Source: Schizochytrium sp. CCTCC M209059
Lineage: Eukaryota; Sar; Bigyra; Thraustochytrida; Thraustochytriidae
DNA: 64,000 nt
Reading direction: 5' to 3'
Assembly (NCBI GenBank): GCA_000818945.1
Contig: KN805444.1
Span: 62,001-126,000 of the forward strand
Shown: piece by piece, positions 39,605 to 48,419 of the stretch
Layout: every line of letters starts with the position of its first letter
Numbering within the stretch: the first letter of the stretch is position 1
Made by a program: the position numbers and the translations under genes
The notes under the pieces: model-generated
Seen by the model: the letters and a program-made list of their open reading frames with translations, nothing else
What the model was told of the DNA's origin: nothing
The model's database searches: none

Positions 39605-39988
39605 ATGCATACAAATTTGAACAAATGTAGTATTGTCTTTGGAAGAGAATAAGGTATGTCTTGGCCCAATGCTGGGTACGTGACCCATGCTGAACTTATC
39701 ATGATGCATCTCCTCAAAAGGTGGAACTCGCAGAGTGACAAAATCGATATGAAGATGAGACGAAAGGAGAATTTATGTCTTTTGAAATAAAGAAACAAGG
39801 GTCTCGACAAGCAAGGAGGTATTGAAATGAGTGCTCTGACAAAGATAGATTGCCTTCCTCCTTTCGAGTCTCGAATCCTTATGTGTGTGTGTTTAGGTTC
39901 GTTGTCTCGGTTCGAGAGGTTCTCGATTCTTTGTGTAGAAAATAAAAAGGGATCAAACGATGTGTCATAAAATTGGCGATTTCAGAGT
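39605..39988. other. convergent 3' intergenic region
   Basis: This AT-richer spacer lies between the oxygenase and ETF-alpha stop codons and shows a short (TG)n at about 39882-39891. No gene is seen. Confidence 0.5.
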
Positions 39989-41002
39989 TTAGAGCTTCTC
40001 GATCATCTCGGGGACGGCCTTGAAGAGGTCAGCCTCGAGGCCAATGTCGCTGACCTGGAAGATGGGGGCCTCGGGGTCCTTGTTGATGCAGACAATGGTC
40101 TTGGCGTCCTTCATGCCGGCAAGGTGCTGGATGGCACCGGAGATACCCACGGCAATGTACAGGCCCGGGGCGACGATCTTGCCGGTCTGGCCGATCTGGA
40201 GCTCGTTGGGCACGTAGCCGGCGTCGACGGCCGCGCGCGAGGCGCCGACAGCGCCGCCACCGAGCTTGTCGGCGAGGGTGTAGAGCATGTCAAAGTTCTC
40301 GCCGTTTTTGAGGCCACGGCCGCCGGAGACGATCTTGTCGGCGGTGGTGAGCTCGGGGCGGTCCGACTTGGCGACCTCGTCGGCGACCCAGGTGGTCTTG
40401 CCGGCGTCGCCGGGGCCGGAAACCTCCTCGACGCTGGCGGAGCCACCCTCGGCAGCGGCCTTGTCAAAGTTGGTGATGCGGACGCTGGCGAGCTTGACGC
40501 TGTCCGAGGACTTCACGGTGGCGATGGCGTTGCCAGCGTACATGGGGCGCTTGAAGGTGTCCTCGCCGAGGATCTCGAGGATGTCGGAGACGGGCTGCAC
40601 GTCGAGCTTGGCGCCGAGGCGGGGCATGATGTTCTTGCCGTCGTTGGAGGCGGCAAAGAGGATGTGCGAGAAGCTCTTGGAGTCCTGGACGGACTGGAGG
40701 AGGGCGGTGATGTTCTCGGCGATGCCGTGGTCGTAGGCGGCGTCGCCGGCCGCGAGGACCGAGGAGACGCCGTCGATCTTGGCGGCCTGCTCGGCGATCT
40801 TGGCGGCATCAGCGCCGGCCACGAGCAGGGTCACGTCGCCTCCGATGGCCTTGGCGGCGGACACCACCGACAGGGTCGAGTCCGCGATCGCGCCCTCGGC
40901 GTGCTCCGCGAGCACCAGCGTCGACGCCATGCGCGCCTGCGCGCTCGCCGCGAGGCCGCGCCGGGCCATGAGCCCGGCGCTCTTGAAGCCGCTCGCCAGC
41001 AT
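39989..41002 (-). CDS. ETFA: electron transfer flavoprotein subunit alpha, mitochondrial
   Basis: This 337-residue ETF-alpha accepts electrons from acyl-CoA and other mitochondrial dehydrogenases and passes them, with ETF-beta, to ETF-ubiquinone oxidoreductase. The N terminus (MLASGFKSAGLMARRGLAAS) is a probable mitochondrial presequence, followed by the mature start STLVLAEH. The C-terminal FAD domain is complete: IVSGGRGLKNGENF, GGGAVGASRAAVDAGYVPNELQIGQTG in sequence, GLYIAVGISGAIQHLAGM and VCINKDPEAPIFQVSDIGL. The length matches the family. The ATG at 41002 gives the presequence. The upstream 0.8 kb is unusually rich in short repeated motifs. Confidence 0.97.
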   Translation of the reverse strand: MLASGFKSAGLMARRGLAASAQARMASTLVLAEHAEGAIADSTLSVVSAAKAIGGDVTLLVAGADAAKIAEQAAKIDGVSSVLAAGDAAYDHGIAENITALLQSVQDSKSFSHILFAASNDGKNIMPRLGAKLDVQPVSDILEILGEDTFKRPMYAGNAIATVKSSDSVKLASVRITNFDKAAAEGGSASVEEVSGPGDAGKTTWVADEVAKSDRPELTTADKIVSGGRGLKNGENFDMLYTLADKLGGGAVGASRAAVDAGYVPNELQIGQTGKIVAPGLYIAVGISGAIQHLAGMKDAKTIVCINKDPEAPIFQVSDIGLEADLFKAVPEMIEKL

Positions 41003-41863
41003 CTTCCTTCGCTCCTCCGCTCCGCCGCTGCCGCGCTCCTGCTCCCGCTCCCGCTCCTGCTCCTGCCGCCGCTGCGCTGCCGCTGCGAGTGCTGCTGCTG
41101 CAGATGCTGCCTGCCTGCCTGCCGTCGGGTTAAGGCTCTGCCGGGGCGGTAATGTAATCCTCCCGTGTAATCCACGACGCCGCGGCCTGCGCGCTGCACT
41201 GCACTGCACTGCACTGCGCTCCCCTTCCTCGCCTTGCCTTGCTTATACTGCGCCGCGCTGCAGAGCTTGCACTGCGTGGCGCCGCGTATAACCCACTGTG
41301 GCCCGCGCGCGCCGCACTGTAGCGCGCCGCATAACCCACTGTGCGGCCGCCGCGCCGAGTGTCCACGCGCCGCGCTCGCTGCGTTCTTCAGCGCCGCATT
41401 ACAGGGCGCGCATTGCATTACAGCGCGCTGCGCCGCGCCGCGCCGCGCGCCGCTACGGGCGCCGCCGCCGACTGTGCGCCGCCGCGCCTGGACACTCGGA
41501 GCGGCGCATTCCGCACTTGCGACGGGCCGGCTGCAAGTGCGCGACCGCGCGCGCACGTTGAACTTGTAGCAGCGCTGGCGCGCGCGGGTCCATCGGGCAG
41601 CCGCTGCACCGGGCTCCGCCGCGCTGCCGCAAGTGCGAATCGGCGCGGCGCAAGTGGGGAATAACCGGTATACCCGACTTGCGCCTGGCGCAGAGAGCCA
41701 CTTGCGGCGGCTTCTTCCTACGCGGCGATTGCACACGCGTTACATCGGCCTGGCCGGCGGCCTGCAAGTGCGGCTCCCGCATAGCCGACTGACGCCGCCG
41801 CCCCGCAAGTCAACAACCGCGCCCGCACACAGTCCACAATCTTTACCGCGCCCTTTGTGAGGA

Positions 41864-41894
<31 letters not shown>

Positions 41895-42609
41895 GAAGAA
41901 AGAAAGGAAGGAAGGAAGGGAGGAAGGAAGCGACGCACGCCGCCGCCGCCGCCAGCCCCGTCTTCACCGCCGCGGGAGGCCAGGGTGGCCACGGCTCCGG
42001 GGCCAAAGACCCGCGCGAACTCTCCTTTTCGCCCCGAACCCGCCGCCCGCCGAGTTTCTTCCGGCCCGTCCGCGCCACAGCGCGTGCAGGAGCGCCGACG
42101 CGCCGGTGCAGCCCGCGCGGGATGGTCCTCGTCTCCCTCCTCCAGCTGCAGTTAGCTCCTCTCTCTCTCTTTGCATTGGAGGAAAAGAAAAAGAAAAAAA
42201 AAGAGGACCGCAACTAGAGTCTAGACTGGACTTCGCAATTGTTGATTTCAATCGCGCTCCCAAGTCGGTCCCGGGCCGCGTCGCTGCTCCTTCTCCCCAT
42301 GCTGCTCGCCTCGTCTGCCCGCCGTTCTAGCGAGGAGGGAAAGAAAAGGGGCGCTGCGGTGCAGACGAGACGCTGCGCGGAGAAGAAGAGGCGGAGGAAG
42401 GCCAGGCAGGAAGAAGGGCAAAGAAAGAAAGATAAGGGAAAGAAAGAAAGAAAGAAAGAAGGAGAGAAAGAATGAAGGCACGCAGCAGGGATGGAGGGAG
42501 GGAGGGCCCGTCTTTTTCTTTTCTTTTTTAATTAGCGGACCATGCAGCCAAGAAGCGGGGTGCGGGCGGCGGGCCACCTTGGACGCGATAACCCGCCGCG
42601 AGACCTCGG
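41003..42609. promoter_or_regulatory. motif-dense GC-rich upstream region of ETFA
   Basis: This 1.6-kb region lacks a supportable gene. From the ETFA side it holds a (TGCAC)n pentamer at about 41196-41218, a 13-bp direct repeat ATAACCCACTGTG at 41288-41300 and 41331-41343, a repeated GCATTACAG block near 41394-41430, and a cluster of CACTTGC/GCAAGTG sites at 41514-41811. (GAAA)n/(GGAA)n runs lie at about 41861-41930 and 42420-42475. The regulatory role is inferred from motif density only. Confidence 0.45.
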
Positions 42610-42948
42610 ATGGACGAGAGCGGCCAGCTGCAGAAGGTCAGTCGCCGGAAGAGGGTTTTCGCCGGGTTTCGCCAGCTGGCTTCAGAGCCCACGCTTCGCA
42701 GGCCGTCCATGAAGGCGGAGGATTGTTTGCGAGCTCGGGCTGAGAGAAAGGGGCAGGCGAGGAGCAGGAAGCAGCGAGAATTCCGGAAGCAGGAGCAGGA
42801 AAAAAAAAAAGAATCCAAGGCAGAAAGCGGCTTACTTCACGTGCTTTCCGCCTTAAGCGCGGACACTAGAGGGTGGGGCGAGCATGCCCCCCTGCGAAAG
42901 AGAGGGGGTGGCTTTTTGGAAGGGAGGCATGCAGCACAATTGCACTGA
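42610..42948 (+). CDS. possible small basic protein, unsupported
   Basis: The ATG at 42610 opens a 112-residue Lys/Arg/Glu-rich frame (MDESGQLQKVSRRKRVFAGF) with a charged helix in the middle. No domain is recognisable, and the purine-rich composition alone could keep the frame open. It stands alone between ETFA and the WW/EF-hand gene. Confidence 0.2.
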   Translation: MDESGQLQKVSRRKRVFAGFRQLASEPTLRRPSMKAEDCLRARAERKGQARSRKQREFRKQEQEKKKESKAESGLLHVLSALSADTRGWGEHAPLRKRGGGFLEGRHAAQLH

Positions 42949-43383
42949 GACCACCTTAATGGGGGGCAGGGAGGGGAGAAGAAAGCCGAGACGATCCGTT
43001 ACGGCGGATGCGCCATTCAAGCTCTACAGGCAGGCTGCCTGGCAGGGAGATTGATAGATAGACAGATAGATGTGTACTTATGAGAGGAGTTGGTTGATTC
43101 GGCCGGTCCCCGTGGACTCCCACCTCGACGAAAGGATTTAGGCTCGAGGCGTGTGAGTGTGTGCAAGCGAAGTGCGTGCAAGCGAAGTGCGTGCAAGCAA
43201 AAAGTGCCTGCGAGCGTGCGTACAAGCAAAGTGAGTAAAGATCGCCTTGCCTTGCCTTGCCTCACATTGCATTGACTTATATCGCATCGCATCGCATCGC
43301 ATCGCATCGGATCGCATCACATCCCATCGCATCAGAGCGTGCGCGATAGAGGCATATGGACGAGGACGAAGAGGCCTGAGCTG
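42949..43383. other. 5' flank of the WW/EF-hand gene with pentamer repeats
   Basis: A (GTGCAAGCGAA)-like 14-bp unit is repeated around 43154-43200 (GTGCAAGCGAAGTGC, then GTGCAAGCAAA). A (TTGCC)n run lies at about 43240-43262 and a (GCATC)n array at about 43277-43340, ending 44 bp before the ATG at 43384. Confidence 0.6.
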
Positions 43384-45810
43384 ATGCCTGCCGACGCGGA
43401 CCCGGGTAAGGACGTGCAAGGCTGGAGACTCGTCGAGGACGACGCCGAGTATGGCACGTACTGGCTGCACGAAGACACGGGAAGCACAAGCTTTGAGGCG
43501 CCAAACACGATCACCTGTGGTCACGTCGTCCGACTCATCGACCCAGAGACAGGCGCCTTCTACTACTATGACAATGTGCTCAAGACTAGCAGCTGGGATC
43601 CACCCGAAGGGTTTGTGACGCCTCTCGCAAACACAAAGCACGACAGGTGGACGACGTTCAGCCTGCCAAATACTGGAGACTCCGCCATCAAAGCTCTCAG
43701 CAATGCCGAAGGGAAAACGTCATCGCCCAAGCCAGAACTCCCCGCTTTTCAAGAGGAAAGCATCGATCAAGCCCCACCCCTTGAACTTACTCCTTCGCAG
43801 AAGGATTTGAGGCAGAACGCTTTGAGCCAGAGCGGCCTTGGAGAGAATCCCTGTTCCACGTCTTCAGGACGAAAGGTCTCATACCGAAGTGATGACGGCG
43901 AGGCGACTTGCATCGAAGAAAAGACGCACAGCACGGACGAAGACCCAGAGGGAAAAGAAGCTAATGATCACAATGAATCCCAATCCCCAAAGCTGACGGA
44001 TATAAAAGTTGATGCCGATGCTGATGCTGATGGTGATGCTGGTGCGCCACATGACGATGACACTTGGCAAGAAACAAAAGATGATGTAGAGGCAAAAGAG
44101 GAGAGAGAGGAACCGAGCGACGAGAGCGATGAGGAAAATGTGGATGACGAGGAAGACGGAAATGAACTCGGGGATCTTCCTGCCTTAATCAGCTCCTCCG
44201 ATGATCGCCCCTTGGATCGCAGGTCGATCGTCACGCTTGAGCGAATGCAAACACAATTGGAGCTGCGGGCAAATGAAATTAAACTCGCCGAGATCGAATA
44301 TCAACGAAGACTAGCCGAAATGGACAAAACTCCCAAAATTGTAAAGGTCAAACTCACTCAAGCTCAGCTCGCAAGACGTCAGCGTCTTCTCGCCGAGGAG
44401 AGAGAGCGTCTTGCAGAGGCCAAAGAAGCATCTTCCATGGAAGAACGTCATGAGTACTTGCTTGCCTTTTATGAAGACAAATCGCAGCAGCTGTCCTCTG
44501 CTCCAAAGCTCGGACGTTTTCTTGGCCCCTCCAAGCGACACTACAACGTTCAGGTTGCACAAAAGACGAAGCAACCGCAACGCCGCCGCGAGAGAACGTC
44601 GACACTCAGGAGGCGGAACATGCCATCCCATGCGGAAAGACCCAACACTGCCCCTAATATGACGAATGCCAAGAGAGTCCTCAAAGTAAAGGGCATTCAT
44701 ACACAACCACAAAGTCCCGAGACCAGCGCAACTCTTCTTGCCCTACGTGCAGACCTTAACCAAGCCATGGTGCAGGAAACGGGAGAGTCCTTTGAAGATC
44801 TCAGAGAGGCCATGCTGGATCGGCTCAGCCCGTCTCGCTACAAGGGTGATCTCCACTCGAGGCGAACGTCGTCGCCGACAAAAAAAAAATATTCTCGCAG
44901 TCACGAAAGGCAGCACGAGAGTCGTGATCGTCGGTCCGTGAGCAAATCTCAAGTCTCACAATGGGCCGTATCTGCAAAAAAGTCTACTTTGCTTCTCTCC
45001 AACGAAGTTTCCAACAACGACGACGCTAACGTTGATGACGACAAGAATGAGAGCCAAGACCTTGCTGCAAAGCTCACTGAGAGTAAAGAAGAAGAAGAAG
45101 TTGAAGAAGAAGAAGGAGAAGGAGAAGGAGAAGGAGAAGGAGAAGGAGAAGGAGAAGGAGAAGGAGAAGGAGAAGACCGCAACGCATCGCAGAACGCAGA
45201 GCGCCGAAGCGAGAACGGCGCACGACGCCCAGTCACAAGTCGAGCCCGTCGTCGCGCAATTGTTCCAGAATTGGTGCTTCGACAAATGTTTGCCACAATT
45301 GACATCTCAGGGGACGGTTTTGTAGACCTTCGCGAAATGAAGGCCGCTTTGCGCGGCAAAACTCTGATCCGAGAGTTCGCCAAGTACAGCCCTGGCCTGA
45401 ACATGCTGCTCCGCGAGGAACTTTGCCAAGTCATCTTCGAGAGCATCGACGTCGATGACTCTGGCGACGTGAGCTTGGAAGAGTTCGTCCGTGTCTTTGG
45501 TCTCTTTCTTAACGAGACGGAGGAAGAGCGCCATCGACGCATTGACTTTCGACGACTTTTTGACGCCATGGATAGAAATGGTGACGGAAGCATCGACATG
45601 TTCGAGCTTCGACACGCGCTTCGTAATGACAAACGTATCATCGACATGCTCAAGTGCAGTCCAGTGCTCCGCGTGCTCCTTCGTGCATCCGCATACCATC
45701 GCATCAGCTCCATCTACTTGCAGTTTGACGTAGACAACTCGGGAACCTTGGAGTGGCCCGAGTTTCTTAAAGTTTGTCAGCTCACATTTCACAACGACGC
45801 CGGTGAGTAA
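43384..45810 (+). CDS. WW-like plus EF-hand calcium-binding protein
   Basis: This 808-residue protein starts at the ATG at 43384 (upstream start is GTG). The N terminus has two WW-like modules: GWRLVEDDAEYGTYWLHEDTG (about 12-40; second Trp is Phe) and LIDPETGAFYYYDNVLKTSSW with DPP following (about 47-78; the terminal Trp-Pro is kept). A long charged region contains coiled coil (about 280-370) and a Gly-Glu tract from a GAGAAG hexamer repeat at 45108-45173. The C terminus carries four EF-hands with full 12-residue loops: DISGDGFVDLRE (640-651), DVDDSGDVSLEE (689-700), DRNGDGSIDMFE (730-741) and DVDNSGTLEWPE (782-793). All have Asp at position 1 and Glu at 12, so they should bind calcium. It is probably a cytoskeletal or signalling adaptor. 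Confidence 0.85.
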   Translation: MPADADPGKDVQGWRLVEDDAEYGTYWLHEDTGSTSFEAPNTITCGHVVRLIDPETGAFYYYDNVLKTSSWDPPEGFVTPLANTKHDRWTTFSLPNTGDSAIKALSNAEGKTSSPKPELPAFQEESIDQAPPLELTPSQKDLRQNALSQSGLGENPCSTSSGRKVSYRSDDGEATCIEEKTHSTDEDPEGKEANDHNESQSPKLTDIKVDADADADGDAGAPHDDDTWQETKDDVEAKEEREEPSDESDEENVDDEEDGNELGDLPALISSSDDRPLDRRSIVTLERMQTQLELRANEIKLAEIEYQRRLAEMDKTPKIVKVKLTQAQLARRQRLLAEERERLAEAKEASSMEERHEYLLAFYEDKSQQLSSAPKLGRFLGPSKRHYNVQVAQKTKQPQRRRERTSTLRRRNMPSHAERPNTAPNMTNAKRVLKVKGIHTQPQSPETSATLLALRADLNQAMVQETGESFEDLREAMLDRLSPSRYKGDLHSRRTSSPTKKKYSRSHERQHESRDRRSVSKSQVSQWAVSAKKSTLLLSNEVSNNDDANVDDDKNESQDLAAKLTESKEEEEVEEEEGEGEGEGEGEGEGEGEGEGEDRNASQNAERRSENGARRPVTSRARRRAIVPELVLRQMFATIDISGDGFVDLREMKAALRGKTLIREFAKYSPGLNMLLREELCQVIFESIDVDDSGDVSLEEFVRVFGLFLNETEEERHRRIDFRRLFDAMDRNGDGSIDMFELRHALRNDKRIIDMLKCSPVLRVLLRASAYHRISSIYLQFDVDNSGTLEWPEFLKVCQLTFHNDAGE

Positions 45811-45989
45811 GACAAGACATCTTCACAGACAAAAATGTCAATTTGTGGCCCGGATAGAGTAAATTTGCCCAACTCCTCAATATTATTGGATGAATCTACA
45901 AGGAGAAAAAGAAGCGTACAATTTGATGTGTTTATAGAGTTTTTGTCGAACATCCTTTCTACTCTTGCCTTCAAGAAAGCAAGATTGTT

Positions 45990-47732
45990 TTACACGCGCT
46001 GTTCCGAAACTACCAACACGTCTTCCCCCCTTGGCGTCTCCGGATCCGAATCAACCTCGGACACGGACGGGGGCGGCGACGCATGCAGCGCAGCGGCGCG
46101 CATCGTTTGTTTCTCGAGCTTGAAAGCCTTCTTTAAATGGTAGCCCAAAGCCATCGAACAAGCCGTACTGAAGAAGGTGGTACTCACGAAGAAAATGTAC
46201 GTGCTGAGGTTGCTAAAGTTTTCGGTATTGAGACCAGACTCCGTAGCCTTTGCGAAGATCGCGTTTTTGATAAGCCCCATCAAAAAGGGCCCAAAACTCG
46301 TAATGGTGAAAGCGATGGAAAGATTCATGGAGTTGTCCGCAATGCCGCCGGGAAACGACGAGGTTGAGATGACCGCCAACGTGCTGACAATTCCTCCAAA
46401 GCCAAAACCGACAAGACTCGCCATGAGATAGGCCCCCGGTAGCGTCGGATATGCAGTGTAAACGACCATGCCAACAAAAAGCAGCAGATTCCACATCGTG
46501 TTGACGTGAGGCCAGTTTAGATGCGCGTAAATGAGCGTGGTCACAATTCGCGACATGATAATCCACACGAGAAAGGTAATGGAAAGGGAAAATGTCGTCG
46601 CATCTACTTCATCTTCGGGCACAAAGAGTGCAGCCGTGTTGCCGAGGCTGTTAAGCGCCACAGAGCCAATGCCATAGGCGAAAAACCCCGACACGCTCGT
46701 GAACCACACGACCGGGCTCGACCAGTAATCGATGCGTCGTGGACGCGGCGTGGCGACAACCTTGGGGGTCTCTTCTGGGCGCGGTGGAGGCAAGACCGAG
46801 CTTAGTTTTTCCGGTTCGTCTTCCGCGATTGAAGCACCGGTTGCTCCAACGCTGCTGCCAATGGATGTCATTTCCACAACCGTAGAAGCGTCATGCACAA
46901 CCACGCCGGCGGTCGTAGGAGCGCGTACTGGGGCAGGGTCACTGCACTCCGGAGGCATCGTCACAAAGCGACCGCGCACCATGTACTTGATGCGAAAGAG
47001 GGCCGCGGCGGCATACATGACCGTCATGGTCACCAACGTGTTGACTAGAGAGATCTTGGACATGGCAGAGTAAAAGAGCACCACCCAAAGAAGACTACCG
47101 ACGCCAAGGGCAAAAGCATTAAACGCCACGGCCTTGCGACGCAGTGCCTTGTCTCTGGCAAAGATGTAATTGGCAATCGTCATGCTCTGATAAAAAGAAA
47201 CGCCGAGACCCGCGCTCCAAAGGGCGAAGCCGATGCAGAAAAGCGGCATCGACAACGGAACGTCGTTCTCGCTAGCGTGGGCAGCGGCGCCAATCATAAT
47301 GCCGGAAGCAACAAGCGTCATGGCAGCGGAAATGGCGCTGGCAATGCGGTCCATCTGCGCGGGCGAATACCTGCCCAGGAGCCGCTTGTTCATGTAAAAC
47401 CGGGCAAACGGGTACGACACGAGGCCATACCCGAGCTGCAGCATGAGGCCGGCGATGACGACGTTGTCGCTCGAGAGGCCCCGGGCCTTGAGCTTGACGC
47501 TCAACATCGGAAACGCATACACGACTCCATTGTACGCGCACGTCATCGTGCACGCACAGTACGCCGCGAGCGCGCGGACTTGCATGCCCGCAATCAGCGT
47601 CGGCCTTCCCTGCTCCGCGCCGCCCGTCGTTTCCGCCGCCATCGCCATCGTCTGCCGCTCCTCCGACGCCGCCGCGCTCTCCTCCTGCGCGGCGCCGGGG
47701 CCCGGTCCGGGGTCTCTGTTCGCGTGCAGCAT
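45990..47732 (-). CDS. MFS transporter, divergent member of tandem array (copy 1)
   Basis: This 580-residue twelve-helix major facilitator protein starts at the ATG at 47732. Six helices (from about residue 50, TMTCAYNGVVYAFPMLSVKL) are followed by a long, probably cytosolic loop (about 260-335, Pro/Ser/Glu-rich) and six more helices (from SPVVWFTSVSGFFAYGIGSV). The segments AHLNWPHVNTMWNLLLFVGM and GFGFGGIVSTLAVISTSSFPG are shared in modified form with the next three genes upstream on the same strand. The N-terminal extension of about 45 residues is absent from the others. Nodulin-like/Mch1-type MFS proteins are the closest family by style; the substrate is unknown. Confidence 0.85.
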   Translation of the reverse strand: MLHANRDPGPGPGAAQEESAAASEERQTMAMAAETTGGAEQGRPTLIAGMQVRALAAYCACTMTCAYNGVVYAFPMLSVKLKARGLSSDNVVIAGLMLQLGYGLVSYPFARFYMNKRLLGRYSPAQMDRIASAISAAMTLVASGIMIGAAAHASENDVPLSMPLFCIGFALWSAGLGVSFYQSMTIANYIFARDKALRRKAVAFNAFALGVGSLLWVVLFYSAMSKISLVNTLVTMTVMYAAAALFRIKYMVRGRFVTMPPECSDPAPVRAPTTAGVVVHDASTVVEMTSIGSSVGATGASIAEDEPEKLSSVLPPPRPEETPKVVATPRPRRIDYWSSPVVWFTSVSGFFAYGIGSVALNSLGNTAALFVPEDEVDATTFSLSITFLVWIIMSRIVTTLIYAHLNWPHVNTMWNLLLFVGMVVYTAYPTLPGAYLMASLVGFGFGGIVSTLAVISTSSFPGGIADNSMNLSIAFTITSFGPFLMGLIKNAIFAKATESGLNTENFSNLSTYIFFVSTTFFSTACSMALGYHLKKAFKLEKQTMRAAALHASPPPSVSEVDSDPETPRGEDVLVVSEQRV

Positions 47733-48419
47733 GTCTGCGGCGGGGGGCTCGTGCGCGCCGGTCGCCAGGAGTTTCTGTTCTGCTTTGCTTTGCTGTGCAC
47801 TGCTCTGCTTGCTCTCTGCTTTGCCCTGCTTTTGCTCTGCTCTGCTTTTGCTCTGCTCTTCCGGACCCGTCGCCTCGGGTCCAACCCGCGGAGCCGCCGG
47901 CGCCGGCTCGCGCGCCGTGCCGCGGCGGGGCCTGGCTTGTTACGGACGTCATGATGCTCGCCAACGCGGGGCCTGCTCGCTCGCTTCGAGCTGCGGTTGC
48001 TCGCTGCGCGGCGATGCTGCTCCTGGCTGCGTTATGATATCATCGCATAAGCTGCGTTCGCGGAATCGCGCGTCTTCGCCGCGTGAGAAGTCTGCCGTGA
48101 ACCCTCACAGACGCGGGGTCGCGGGTGACCGACCGGCCGACCGACCGACCGACCGGCCGGCTGGCGGGGCGCTGCACGCTGACGGCTGCGGCGAAGCAGA
48201 GTGCGCGCAGGCCCGGTGCGGAGATGCGAGGGAGTGCGAGGCGATGTGGCCTTTCGATTGCGGAATCTCGGCTGAGCGAGCTAGAGTAGCAAGAGCGAAA
48301 GGAGGATGAAAGAAGTTCAAAGAAAAAGGCTTGATGAAAGGCTTACTTATTCATTTAGGTATTCTTTCTTTCTTTCTCTCCTTTGAGAATCAATCAAACA
48401 AACGAACGATCACTTACTG
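47733..48419. other. spacer between MFS copies 1 and 2
   Basis: A degenerate (TGCTT/TGCTC)n pentamer occupies about 47775-47858, close to the copy-1 start, and (CCGA)n repeats lie at about 48127-48166. No gene is seen. Confidence 0.5.

Noticed and set aside
40124..41152. 342-residue plus-strand frame opposite ETFA
   Set aside because: Antisense of the ETF-alpha coding sequence (Gly/Val/Asp-rich), a codon-bias shadow.
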